Assembly (NCBI RefSeq): GCF_000003815.2
Contig: NC_049995.1
Span: 1,268,587 to 1,332,586, forward strand
DNA from: Branchiostoma floridae
Lineage: Eukaryota > Chordata > Leptocardii > Amphioxiformes > Branchiostomatidae
Direction of reading: 5' to 3'
Length of the DNA stretch: 64,000 nucleotides
Shown here piece after piece: positions 24,701-34,340 of this stretch. The notes below the pieces were generated by a model. That model worked only from the letters and a program-made list of their open reading frames with translations, searched no databases and had not been told where the DNA came from. The position numbers and the translations under genes are program-made. The stretch's first letter is position 1; every line of letters starts with the position of its first letter.

Positions 24701-27700
24701 CGGTGGTTTTAATTTCGTGGTAGCACCGTGCGCTGTAGTCTCTTACTGCCATGGAAAAATGTTCACGGTGGTTTTAAATTCGTGGTGAAGCGGCCGCTGT
24801 GAAAACCGCGAACATTAAACAATTGCGAAAGTTTCTGCATTTACAGTTCGTCGTAGAGTGAAATTTGTTATCACCAAGCACAGTAGGGTTATCTTCTCTG
24901 GATACTTCTAAAGAACGCTTGCAGACAGTACAAAAAGTTAGGTGTGATGGGTCGTTCAATTTAATATAACCAGCTGCTGTCGAAGAGGTGTGTTACGACG
25001 AAGGGCAGTTATACCCGCCCGGCTATATATTTTAGATACAGATACAGAATCTATTACAAATCATTTTCTTCCTCTTTGCAAAAAATCTTTATGCTTGGAT
25101 ACATTGCTAGAAATAATCCAACTTTTCATAGGGACTGTTTCAGTTTCCAGTGCAATTTAATTATCATATGGTTACGTTCTGTGTTTGTAAAATCCATAGT
25201 TGAAGAGTTTTATTTTGAGCTTTGTTCCAACACAACGAAAATACTCCCAATGAATTTTCAGTCGATCTCACCAACATCTGTGTTCACGTTTTACTGCGCT
25301 GACATTTCGGAAGTCGGAAGTGTATTGACGTCAGGGGTGAATCAAAAATTGACGAGATCGACCAAAAATTCATGGAATTGTTTTCGTTGTCTTGAAACAA
25401 AACTCAAACTTTACAGCGTGGTATGATTGTAACGTTATACGTCTAAACCAAAGTATCTTCCTAGAAACGTCGATGAAGGTTAGACAACTGCTTTTGGCAT
25501 ATTTTCCTAGAATTGTTGTATTAGTCGTAACTGTAAAATGAGAGTAAATACAGATAACTGTTATAGTTTTCTCCCAGTTACTACATTGAATTACAACATT
25601 ACTATCTAATTATGAGATTACTCATAACCAGTATTTTTGTTCTCGTTTCTCTTGTTCTGCTAAAATAGCTGTTGCAGCACATGAACGTCGGAGTCAACAT
25701 GCAGTACATGACGCTGGTGACAGGGGCCGCTGTTCCCGTCCAGGCTGGTGACCGACTGTTTATGGAAATCGAGAGCGCACGTGACTGCACCATGTACTTC
25801 CTCGGGTCGGATTTAGGTAAGAAAGCGAAGCATTACACAGTACAAGTGACCACTATGGGTCGATGCCTCTGTACGATTGACTCAAAATCTAGGTAGAAAT
25901 GACTGTAAATTGTACTCTACTTCGCTCTTGTTATTTTCCTCGACCGGTAAGCCGCAAAACGCGTGAATGACTGACCATATAATCTGTTCATTTGTCAATA
26001 GGTCCAACATCCGGAGCACTGAATCTGCTTTTGCACCCCTACTGGCCACCGCCACCATAGATAACCACTTTGTTCTCTAAATATTTCACCGTCCTAAAAA
26101 CTTCTACCTGGAAGCTATGTGACTCCACTGAGCACCCCCCCCCCCCCCAAAAAAAAGTCTAGGGTCGGCAGGTTTTTGTGGGTAGTTATAGGGAAACAGG
26201 AAACACAACATTTTTTCCTAAGCTTAGAGCTTTCTTTTGTCTTAGAGCTGTGATCTTCCTGGAGATGGTAGGCTGATTTATATTGATTTAGGGGGTACAG
26301 TTTGTTTGCCACCTTGCTATCTCGTCCATCTCCAGGAATCGGCGGGTTGAACGTGCTTTGGCTGCCCCACCAGAAGTCTGCTGTCCTGATGGGCGAGCTG
26401 TACAACAACGGACAGCTGGAGGGGGTGGCTCAGAGACAGGTGCTGCGCTTCACCGAGAAGAACAACACCGACCCCACCGTGCTCAAACTCAACAAGAACG
26501 GCAGAGTCACGTGAGTGTTGCCTAGCGACGTTCATTAGGTTTGATTAATTCGGTCTAACTTACGGTGGACTCTCACTGCACTTGTGGCTTTGGCTAGAAC
26601 CGTCTCTCTGATAGAACCATAGCCCCGTGTTTGAGGAAAACCATATATCGAGCACGTTAAATAGTGTCCTTCCCTGTGTGAGTTGTTTAAAACCTACAGT
26701 CCTGTGGCCGCATATGGTACGGGCCGCAATTAATGTCGTATGAGGTCACCTGATTTAGCGCGAAATGTCAGACGCTCCAGACCCTTGAGATTTTGCCCCT
26801 CCTATTGTAAGTTCCTCGCAATTCAGCCCCTGGCTGCGATGAGAGAGTAGTAGGTCACCCAATAAGATTTTATTTGATACATATACCAATATTAAGGTAC
26901 ATGAATAAATCACATTAGCTCCTCCATTTAACGTCCTATCTGAGGGCGGCCCTTACCGAAGCTAGGTACTCATTTTCACCTGAAAAGTGAAATAAAGTGA
27001 AGTGAGGAAAGTCGTGTAAAGTGCCTTTCCCTAAGCGAACCCGTTACCTCTGGGGTCTAGGTCAAACTCCTAACTGATTGAGCTACTAGATAAAGAAGAA
27101 AAGCATTTCTATTGTATGTATTCCTCCCCAGGTTTTTGAAGCCAGGACGAGTGAACGTGAACTACCATCAGAACATCATCCACTCGTGTGACTACGCCAG
27201 CATCACAGCGTACTATCACGGCCTGGCTATATCGGACCCCGTCCCCTTCATGCAGCAGGTACGGACTTACAGACTCCCAACATGTCAACACTAAGCGACG
27301 ATTTTTCCACATTTTATTCACAAGTCATAAATTACAGAACATTCACAAATATTCTCCTACTCATTTGTATCACCATTTAACATACGACTAAATAGACACA
27401 ACTTTAACCCTATCCAGGCTCATTCGGCCCGCCTTCGTATTTTCAAAACGGCTAATTGTACAATCACTAAATTTGCCGAAGGCTAATAGCAAGTACATGG
27501 TAGAAACATACTAGTAAGAAAGATACGTGTGACAATGAACACTGATCAGTAAGCATCATTCCCAACACATGCACATCTAAACATGCTCTCGCGAGAGTAC
27601 AGCGTGACGAGAATGCACGTGAGCTCGCACGAAAGCGAGGACCGGGAAAGTTGATGTTTGTTTCAGATAGTCTTTACCCAGGGTGGCCTGCATGGATCAT

Positions 27701-27941
27701 GCAGATCTAACTATACTGTTTATTACGTTCCGTCGTAGTCGTATCACAACATCCTTTGTATATATTTCCACAGGTCCTTGGTAACACTAACGCGAAAGCG
27801 GAAGGCATCTACCTTAGCGGGTCGTACGACGTGGAGGAAGGTTCCCAGATCTACCTACAGATGACCTGCAAACGGGGCAGGATCAACGGGGTGGGGGAGG
27901 GGCACTTCAGCACGCTGTCTGTACTCTGGATCATGCCGTAG
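16500..27941 (+). CDS. Gene 2: secreted kringle / TNFR-EGF / triple TNF-C1q-like protein, 758 aa
   Basis: Thirteen exons (16500-16635, 18081-18347, 19558-19675, 20056-20190, 21189-21366, 22095-22385, 23064-23285, 23802-23983, 24463-24592, 25669-25816, 26336-26510, 27132-27258, 27774-27941) join in one frame: 2277 nt, all GT-AG, all phases matching. Order: signal peptide; kringle (about 47-131); coiled coil (135-174); TNFR-type repeat, calcium-binding EGF, TNFR-type repeat (about 175-318); three jelly-roll domains (about 322-490, 491-640, 641-758). Each jelly-roll has an aromatic/GXV strand, one Cys after it, a 'GD/GE.L..EI' strand, a second Cys and a closing FS.LW.. strand, as in TNF/C1q folds. 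The repeats align with each other ([21 protein letters not shown]). Function is unknown; an extracellular cytokine-like or pattern-recognition role is inference. An alternative end is at 26002-26060. Confidence 0.85.
17096..17295 (+). repeat. CA-rich microsatellite, gene 2 intron 1
   Basis: Interrupted CA/CT repeats with a short ACAG run. ORFs on both strands here are artefacts. Confidence 0.9.
18081..18347 (+). CDS. Gene 2 exon 2: kringle domain
   Basis: Acceptor GTTAG at 18080, donor GTGAGA at 18348, phase 1-1. A complete kringle with six Cys: [42 protein letters not shown] and [10 protein letters not shown]. All hallmark motifs are present, so the fold call is firm. No lysine-binding test is possible here. 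Confidence 0.95.
18792..18978 (+). repeat. GT-rich microsatellite, gene 2 intron 2
   Basis: Interrupted GT/GC dinucleotides. Confidence 0.9.
19062..19142. repeat. 37-bp-arm hairpin (foldback element)
   Basis: Arms 19062-19098 and 19106-19142 are reverse complements with one mismatch around a 7-base loop. The motif CCGGGAAAGGAATATATGCC belongs to a family with another copy at 56278-56360. It sits between two GT arrays in gene 2 intron 2. Confidence 0.85.
19168..19440 (+). repeat. GT-rich microsatellite containing an assembly gap
   Basis: GT repeats on both sides of a block of 100 N. Confidence 0.9.
19298..19397. other. Assembly gap, 100 N
   Basis: Exactly 100 N inside the GT array, so a default-size gap of unknown true length. 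Confidence 0.99.
19558..19675 (+). CDS. Gene 2 exon 3: coiled-coil linker
   Basis: Acceptor TTGCAG at 19557, donor GTGCGC at 19676. Charged helical sequence ([19 protein letters not shown]) with heptad-like hydrophobics and one N-glycosylation sequon (NAT). Probably an oligomerisation stalk, as in many C1q/TNF-like proteins. Confidence 0.8.
19738..20010 (+). repeat. CA/CG-rich low-complexity, gene 2 intron 3
   Basis: CA and CG dinucleotide runs, including two CGCGCG stretches (about 19806, 19947), and a CCAT run near 20000. Such alternating purine-pyrimidine DNA can form Z-DNA. Confidence 0.85.
20056..20190 (+). CDS. Gene 2 exon 4: start of TNFR-like Cys-rich region
   Basis: Acceptor CCCAG at 20055, donor GTGAGC at 20191, phase 2-2. 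Encodes [25 protein letters not shown]; the last part begins a TNFR-type repeat completed in exon 5. Confidence 0.8.
20221..20408. mobile_element. MITE copy 2 (CCCCCTTTCCACTAG family)
   Basis: Shares the interior CTTTCACACTGGGTATATCA and right end CTAGTGAAAAGGGGG with 6326-6564. The left terminus is eroded. In gene 2 intron 4. Confidence 0.7.
20930..21150 (-). mobile_element. tRNA-derived SINE, minus strand
   Basis: On the - strand a tRNA-like head (21150 to about 21075) shows A-box-like AACTGGTAGAGCA and B-box GGTTCGATGC. It continues into CTTTACATGACTTTCCTCACTCCACC, the SINE body. The downstream part differs from copies A and B, suggesting a second body type. Confidence 0.65.
21189..21366 (+). 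CDS. Gene 2 exon 5: TNFR repeat end plus cbEGF
   Basis: Acceptor TTTAAG at 21188, donor GTAAGG at 21367. Encodes [15 protein letters not shown] (end of TNFR-type repeat 1), then a calcium-binding [24 protein letters not shown]. It ends with NQFYNT, which leads into the next TNFR-type repeat. Confidence 0.85.
21728..21779 (+). repeat. (TA)n microsatellite
   Basis: About 26 TA units in gene 2 intron 5. Confidence 0.95.
22095..22385 (+). CDS. Gene 2 exon 6: TNFR repeat 2 and start of jelly-roll 1
   Basis: Acceptor CAACAG at 22094, donor GTAAGA at 22386, phase 0-0. First [14 protein letters not shown]...CHLVSDTLC (TNFR repeat), then the start of the first TNF/C1q-like domain ([14 protein letters not shown]), with sequons NNS and NDS. 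Confidence 0.85.
23064..23285 (+). CDS. Gene 2 exon 7: jelly-roll 1 core
   Basis: Acceptor CATTAG at 23063, donor GTACAC at 23286, phase 0-0. [18 protein letters not shown], then [19 protein letters not shown] and RECF. The two Cys match those in jelly-rolls 2 and 3. Confidence 0.85.
23480..23610. repeat. Dispersed repeat (copy 1 of 2)
   Basis: Shares AGTTA.TTGCACAACGGAT, GGTCCAGCT.AATAACTT and CGGATAATTGCACGAAA in order with 45340-45470. Non-coding; class not determined. Confidence 0.6.
23802..23983 (+). CDS. Gene 2 exon 8: end of jelly-roll 1, start of 2
   Basis: Acceptor ATTCAG at 23801, donor GTATTT at 23984, phase 0-2. [15 protein letters not shown] closes domain 1. [19 protein letters not shown] opens domain 2 and aligns with the same place in exon 11. 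Confidence 0.85.
24424..24457 (+). repeat. (TTTG)n tract in the exon 9 acceptor region
   Basis: TTTG units just upstream of the CCCAG acceptor at 24462; acts as the polypyrimidine-like tract. Confidence 0.8.
24463..24592 (+). CDS. Gene 2 exon 9: jelly-roll 2
   Basis: Acceptor CCCAG at 24462, donor GTGGGT at 24593, phase 2-0. [26 protein letters not shown]. It aligns with exon 12 ([13 protein letters not shown]). This frame is not an ORF from ATG and is easily missed. Confidence 0.85.
24638..24847. mobile_element. MITE with ACTGTAAATGCA terminal inverted repeats
   Basis: Starts ACTGTAAATGCA and ends TGCATTTACAGT. The 210-bp interior has GTTCACGG/GGTGGTTTTAA repeats. In gene 2 intron 9; non-coding. 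Confidence 0.8.
25669..25816 (+). CDS. Gene 2 exon 10: jelly-roll 2
   Basis: Acceptor AAATAG at 25668, donor GTAAGA at 25817, phase 0-1. [34 protein letters not shown]: the GD-L-EI strand and second Cys. Confidence 0.85.
26002..26060 (+). CDS. Gene 2 alternative 3'-terminal exon (candidate)
   Basis: Acceptor TCAATAG ends at 26001. Exon 10's phase-1 G plus GT opens [19 protein letters not shown], then TAG. This aligns with the start of exon 11 ([12 protein letters not shown]), so it is a second version of the closing beta strand with its own stop. It would give a 621-aa isoform with two jelly-rolls. No clear AATAAA follows. Confidence 0.5.
26336..26510 (+). CDS. Gene 2 exon 11: end of jelly-roll 2, start of 3
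   Basis: Acceptor CTCCAG at 26335, donor GTGAGT at 26511, phase 1-2. [20 protein letters not shown] closes domain 2; [20 protein letters not shown] opens domain 3. Confidence 0.85.
26607..26880 (+). mobile_element. SINE copy, plus strand (3' part)
   Basis: Shares CCCCGTGTTTGAGGA, GTCGTATGAGGTCACCTGA, CTCGCAATTCAGCCCCTGG and the tail TAGGTCACCCAATAA with copy B. In gene 2 intron 11. Confidence 0.65.
26930..27095 (-). mobile_element. SINE, minus strand, with tRNA-like head
   Basis: On the - strand: TAGCTCAATCAGTTAGG (A-box region), GGTAACGGGTTCGCT (B-box region), then GAAAGGCACTTTACACGACT, CAGGTGAAAATGAGTACC and AGGGCCGCCCTCAGATAGGAC. It faces the SINE at 26607-26880. Confidence 0.65.
27132..27258 (+). 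CDS. Gene 2 exon 12: jelly-roll 3
   Basis: Acceptor CCCAG at 27131, donor GTACGG at 27259, phase 2-0. [19 protein letters not shown], then [12 protein letters not shown]. Confidence 0.85.
27774..27941 (+). CDS. Gene 2 exon 13: end of jelly-roll 3
   Basis: Acceptor CCACAG at 27773; stop TAG at 27939-27941. [18 protein letters not shown], then [12 protein letters not shown] as the closing strand at the very C-terminus, as in TNF and C1q proteins. Confidence 0.9.
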   Translation, partial: VLGNTNAKAEGIYLSGSYDVEEGSQIYLQMTCKRGRINGVGEGHFSTLSVLWIMP

Positions 27942-27995
27942 ACTGTTACGTTGTCGTTGTTGCTATATCCAACTTTTTCAACAATTACAATCAAA

Positions 27996-28001
27996 ATTAA
28001 A
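27996..28001 (+). terminator. Possible poly(A) signal of gene 2 (ATTAAA)
   Basis: ATTAAA 55 bases after the stop codon. It is a common variant signal but a weak call by itself. Confidence 0.35.
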
Positions 28002-28599
28002 ATGAAGAACGAAGACCACTTTTATACCAAACCGTTTTGTGAAGTTTGTGTAATTTCATGTGGAATATCATTCAGTTCAGTTCATCCTCAGAGAGGTAAC
28101 ACCAGCGTCTCCGCATGTTTCTGTCCAGCATGGTTGAACGGAGCTCGAATATAAATATGAATAGAGAAAGGCACTACTAAAGAACTAATGTGTGGACAAA
28201 GAAGTCAAAAGATATATTTGAAGAATTTTTTCGAACATACATTTTTGTTACGTTAAAAGGCTACAATGTTATTTGGCTATTGTTGCCTGTCTTGTAAAGT
28301 GTACGTAGATTTTATTTAAGACATTTAAGGCTCTGTGTTTTCAAAAATATATTAACCATTTGCAACAATCTTGAATCGCAATGTAAGGTGACAAAAAAAC
28401 GAGACGCAAAAGAAAGGACATATTGCTCTTTTAAACTGAATGATGTTTTTCCCATGCTCCTTGAAAATATATCAGTTTTGTCCCTCTGTGTTTCTTGGTA
28501 AAATCTTAATAATTTTTTAAAAACTGGTTTCACACAATGTATTCCTTACATTTACATGGTGAAATTCCTTTAGCTTTTATCATTTTGGCTCAAGGCATG

Positions 28600-29985
28600 C
28601 AGGGAGACAGGCAGATAGGGAGACAGTAGACAGGAATGCAGCAGGCAGGTAGGCTGACAAACGGGGAGACCGACAGGGAGGCAAACAGATGACAGAAAGA
28701 CAGACAGGGAGGCAGACAGATAGGGAGACAGACGGGGAGGCTAACATACAGAGAGACAGACATGGAGGCAGAGAGACAGGGGGACAGACAGACAGGTAGA
28801 CAGACGGGGAGGCAAAAATACAGAGAGGCAGACAGGGAGGCAGAGAGACAGGGGGCAGACAGACAGGGAGACAGACACACAGGGAGACAGACACACAGGG
28901 AGACAGACAGGCAGACAGACGGGGGCAAACAGATAGGGAGGTAGGCAGATAGACAGGGAGGCAGACAAACATAAAGACCTACAGAGAGACAGCCAGACAG
29001 GGAGACAGACAGACAGGGAACCAGACAGGGAGGCAGACAGACAGGGAGTCAGGAAGGCGGGAAGACAGGGAGACAGACTTCGAGGTAGACAGGGAGGGAG
29101 ACAGGCAGACAGGGAGCCACACAAACAAGCAGGCAGCTGGCCAGACAGACAGACAGGGAGGCAGACAGACGGGGAGATAGACAGACATGTAGTCAGACTG
29201 ACAGGGAGCAAGACAGACAGAGAGACAGGGAGGCAAACATACAGGCAGGGTGCGGCAAGACAGGAAAGTGACAGACTGGGAGGCTGACAGACATGGAGGC
29301 AGACAGACAGGGAAACAGATACACATTGAGGCAGCAGGCAGGGAGGCAGACAGACAGGTCGACAGACAAAGGTAGACAGACAGAGAGGCAGCAGACAGGG
29401 AGGCAGACAGGCAGGAAGCTTGAAGGAGACAGACAGGGATTTACCAGACAGACAGGCAGACCGATAAACAGGATAGCAAGAAATACGGGTGACAGACTTG
29501 GAGGCAGACAGACAGGGAGGCAGACAGACAGGGAGTGAGACAGGCAGGAGCTTGAAGCAGACAGGCAGCGATTCACCAGACAGGGAGGCCAACGGACAGG
29601 AAGGCAGACCGACAGAAAGAGATACAAACAAGGAGCAGGACAGACAGGAGGCAGGCAGACAGGTAGACAGACAGATGGACAAACAGGGAGGTAGACAGGG
29701 AGGCAGAGAGGTAGACAGACGTTGAGGCAGACAGGAAGGGAGTCTAAAGCAGACAGACAATGATTTAGACAGACAGATAGACAGACAGACAGGGAGCATG
29801 ACAGACAGGGAGCCAGACAGACAGGTAGGAAGACAGACAGGCACTACAGACTGACAGAGAGATTGGGGGCAGACAGTAATGGAGGCAGACAGACAAGGAG
29901 CTAAACAGACAGGGAGGCAGACAGACAGGGAGACAGACAGAGAGACAGGGAGGCAAACAGACAGGCGGGCAGACAGACAGCAAAC
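28600..29985 (+). repeat. CAGACAGGGAGG-type minisatellite
   Basis: About 1.4 kb of degenerate units of 12-16 bp (GGCAGACAGACAGGGA). Few stops occur on the - strand, hence an apparent 433-codon ORF of S/V/C/L/P only; that ORF is an artefact. Confidence 0.95.
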
Positions 29986-29989
29986 CCAC

Positions 29990-30153
29990 AGACCATAATC
30001 AGGTGCGACCTGAGCCAAGACTACATCGAAGGAGGAACGCACACTACAGTCCCTCCAGACATCCTGCCGACTTCACTAGTACCAGACATCACCATTCAGG
30101 ATCCTATACAACAAACACTGAACTTGGTTAATGAAAGAAACTTGCACAGGTAA
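29990..30153 (+). pseudogene. LINE-type ORF fragment
   Basis: A short frame encodes DYIEGGTHTTVPPDILPTSL then VPDITI...TLNLV, ending in a stop after AGG. The pattern resembles the C-terminal part of some non-LTR retrotransposon polyproteins (VPPDI...PDI...LVELTVPFE). Weak, short match from memory of the family, with no flanking domain. Confidence 0.35.
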
Positions 30154-33100
30154 GTTACAGGGCTAGCCTTGTTACAGTTGAAGCAGGGAGCAGAGGGTTG
30201 AATTAACGGCGAGAACACTGCAAAGCTGACGTCGCTCTGTCCGGTAAGCTACAAAGACCGTGAAGTTAGACATCTTAAAAGTAGACTGGGAAAGTGCCAC
30301 TTTATGCACCCTATGCTATCTACTGTGCTAAAAACACGCCTACATGGGACTGTATACGTCAGGACTGTTCATCTACAGAAACTAGCTGTGAGTCATCAGT
30401 GTCTAAATATTATCAAAAGTAAGGTTAATTTTTTTAAACGCTTTCAATCTGTCCGATTACATTGTAATTCTTTAATACCTTACGCCCTCTTGATAAACAA
30501 AGGGCTGTCCTAGGTTTTAGTGTGTACATTCATCTTCTGAAGAATAAAGATGATTTTAACCCCCTGTCTCAGTCACTACAAAGTGCAACAATGTTCCATA
30601 TTGTGATGGACTCTCTGCGCATTCTTCACGCCCGGTATCGCTAAACCCGACACTTTAAAAAACTTGCGTAAATTAAACAAAAACTACACAATAACGACGA
30701 CAAGCTTCCCAAATTCTTCACTGCGTTTGTGTATTGTGGCCAATTTTAAGATAAACAGTACAATTTTTTAAAGACTTTTGACAAATTTGTTCGCCGGCGA
30801 CATGTTTTCCTGGTACGGCATTATGCATTAATTTGAAAAACCCTTCCTCATTGACTGTACCTAATCAGGTCATCGCTTTCGCCAGGTACCGAGCGTAAAA
30901 TTCATTTAGCCGCGACGATGCAGCTGGGACACATACGTCACGCGCGGCAACGTGACTATATATGGTAACACACAGGAAAGGCGGCGGGCTCAGTGAAAAT
31001 ATGAATACTGTTAAAAGCTAGAGCTGTATTTTTGCAATATTCAGACGCTCCAGCCTTGTGGATCAAAAATGTAACCTGGCGATGCTAACTAGAACTGCAA
31101 CCTATCGTGGTCAAGAGTCGTCGATTCGAAATGCATTACGCTAAACTATTGTATGGAACGATGGAACTGCTACCAAATATACCAACAGTATATACTACAC
31201 TACTAAAAAGGCAATGTCATAGCTAAACTTTATATCCGTTCGCATAATTAGAACGCACCTACGGGAAAGGTCACCTAGCACCCAACTACATCCCGGACAG
31301 TAGCGGTCTGCAACCATTTCTTAACTTATCCTCTTCATATTAAACCTATACTGGCCAGAATAAGTAACAATAATGTAAAAGACAAGTATTTTGAATCTCT
31401 GATGAAGTTGATTGGGGAGTTAATTGCTTCACTCTATATGGTCGTTTTTTGTTTTAGTTTTTGCCAACCAACACATTGCTATCAACAATATATTAACTGT
31501 ACGTGAAATTTAAGTTTTCAAATTCTAATTTCTGGTTGCTGACCAATGAAATTCTGTTAAATGTATACAAGGACAAATGTGTAAATGACTGTACTGTCGA
31601 AGAAAAGCCAAAGACCTAGCTTATGACATTTGCCCTTCCAATTAACGATTTTGTGGTTGAATGATCATCAAAGAAACCCTTACGTAAGATCGTCACTTTC
31701 CCACGATTGCATAGAGGAACGTTGACCGGTGGAGGTCATTTTTTTTGGCCGGTATACAAACGATCTTGCCAAAAAATAACAGAACAAAACTTCTCTATCC
31801 ATGTCTGTTATAGACACAACACATTTATTTCATCACCAGATGTTTTTAAAGTAGACGATATTCTCCAATCTTGGAGATCCATTAAAAACGTTGGGAAACA
31901 AATTTTTCAACGCTCCAAAAGCCACTTGCATATGCAGCTTCGTGCAGGTAAAATTGGAGCTGTGCAGGTTTTTCTGGTGTCTACTTGCAGCTTTTCTACA
32001 CAGGTCCATGTACTGGGTTCGGTACAGAAATCTCCTGTGATGCAGGTGTATATGTGGATTGTTATTAGCTGCATTGACTGTTACCAGCTGTAAGGTATAA
32101 GATAAAAAAAGCAATGGTTCCTGAGCAATTCTAGTATCATCCATACTCAGATCAGAGTGTTGCAGATAAAATTTGTCTGGTGCAGGTAATTTTAAATATT
32201 ACTTGCACCGATACAGGAATGCTAAAAGTACGTCGAGCCCATATCAATATCAATAACCTTAGTAAACCAACCTAAACTAAACACATACCACACTTGAACC
32301 TTATAGTGAGGCTGCGGTATCACAACTCAGGCTTGGTAAACTCATGCTCTGGGGTAATAGTATCGTCAGCAAATAATAGAGCAAAAATTTTGATTCATAC
32401 GGATGCCAATTCAGCTTTGATAAGAAATGAAAGACGACCAAGAACAGATTTTTGTTGAAAGGACCTAGAATAGATCTTGTTGTACAACACATTTTAAGAT
32501 GATATATTATTTTCATTAGTTATAAATTTGTTTCTGTTTGTTAAAACGTGTGTTAGCAAATACATATAGCGGAGTTGTTCATACTTAAACTGTTTGTTAA
32601 AGAATATAAATTATCTACATTATTAAACGTTTTAAAAAGTCATTTAATAACTCCTATATTAGTAATTTGTACCATCCATTGTCTTTTACATTTCCGTCGG
32701 ATCCGTGGTTTCTTATGTTTTATTTATTTGAACTAAAAAAAGTGAATGTATCATTTTCTTAAGTTGTGGTTATTTGGTCAACAAGTCGTAACAGTGCCTT
32801 GTACGTAATTCATTAAGTTCTTTTCATATTATCTATGAATGGTTTTAGTTGTTAAATTCTACAAACATTTGAAATGGATTGTTTCTCAACATTTTTAACA
32901 CCTTCCTTTCCTTCAGTCACTCTAGTACTGTTGTTGTTTTAATTGAACATTTATACATTGATTAGAATGCAGATAGCAATCCACTCAATCTGAAACAACT
33001 TATATTGGCGCCGCTGTCAAAACAAAATGAAAATAGCATATAATATAGGGTTGATGACCCGCTTCCTTCGGTGTATATATACGGTGCCATAATTCCTATA

Positions 33101-33284
33101 ACCCACGAATAAACGACCGAGTCCGAATATTCTTGCACCCATTGGAGCATTTTGATAGTTACAGTTGCATTGAGATGTGAATCGATCTGATAATTGAATA
33201 CATCGAGAATTTATGACAGGATTGGATAGTATTCAACCTTATAAATAGGATATACAGGATTGAATTATTCAACAGTGCCTATTC
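30154..33284. other. Intergenic, no gene recognised
   Basis: AT-rich DNA. 31350-31715 is a diverged single copy of the 288-bp repeat unit found at 34340-35585. ORFs of 128 and 103 codons at 31707-32144 overlap on opposite strands and show no domain. Confidence 0.55.
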
Positions 33285-33633
33285 TTTATGCCTAGGTTAC
33301 ACATAGCCGAATTTAGCTCCCGAACACCAGCCGACCCTTAGCCGACTCAGGTCGGCTGTTGTTCGGGAGCAGTCTGACCACGCCTATCTTTTAGCGCCGA
33401 ACATGTCCCGAACATGTCCCAACCATTTCCCGACCAGTAAATGACTTACTCTCGACTGTGTCCCGAATGCTAACTAACCTATTACCAACCATCCGACCAG
33501 CCGACTCACCCGAACGCCGGCCGACTCATCCGAACGCCAGCCGACTACAGCCGACTAGCTCCCGAATCACTCCTAAACCATAGTCGGGAGAGAGTCGGGA
33601 GCCAAATTCGGCTATGTGTAACCTAGGCATAAA
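33285..33633. mobile_element. Long-TIR foldback element
   Basis: Starts TTTATGCCTAGGTTACACAT and ends with its reverse complement. About 38 of the outer 39 bp match. The interior is built from CCGACT/CCCGAAC motifs and includes an internal palindrome (CCGACTCAGGTCGGC). 349 bp, non-coding. Confidence 0.85.
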
Positions 33634-34340
33634 CCTGTATGTCTTGATAGAGCCCTGTCAAGCAACATGAAGTTTTTTTTCGCCAAACGACGACAAATCA
33701 TAAACTTTAAGATGGTGATGAATCGCAGCCCAGAAACAACCACATATAGCTGGCCTTGGAGTATTCTGTCCACTTGTACCTCTGCTTAGAACTGTCTTAG
33801 CAGATTTCCAGGACCTTGGGTGGTAGTTCTGCAAATTCTACACACTGCTGTCTTGATTTCAGCCATTCTGGGATTAAAAAATCAGACGAAAATCCAATTC
33901 AGTCTTTCTAAAGAGATGACAAATTAGGCTCCTAATAGAGGAACTACAGTTGTTCTTTATACATACAAATATTGGTCAAGAATGTTTGAACCCCTACTGC
34001 AATAAGTATAATGTAAAATGATGTGTCATATTCGAATATATTCAATTGACATCATTGCCCTAAAATCCGGCCATGTTTACTCTCGTTGAAGAGATAGAAT
34101 ATGCTTGAGTGAACTAGTACCACGATCAAGACTCTGTTGTTGTTGACAACATGCATGTTTACGAAGATATTTCGGAAAAGCAAGCACTCTGATAAGCCTA
34201 CGTTACCATAGCATGTGTAGAGGGAGACAAGAGGAGAGGGTACCTACCTCTGAATATCTTTACGCTCCATTTTGTTAACTTTGCTGTGTTTTTCAACTCG
34301 TTCAACTCCACCTGTCAAGTTGGCAGTGCGTGTGTGGTCA
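33634..34340. other. Intergenic, nothing recognised
   Basis: No gene-like frame, repeat or RNA signature was found in this AT-rich stretch. Confidence 0.5.

Noticed and set aside
28741-30042. 433-codon ORF on the minus strand
   Set aside because: Translation is only S, V, C, L, P and A in repeats. It is the complement of the CAGACAGGGAGG minisatellite and has no coding signal.
31707-32144. 128- and 103-codon ORFs on opposite strands
   Set aside because: Mutually overlapping, no domain; the region shows decayed-repeat features.
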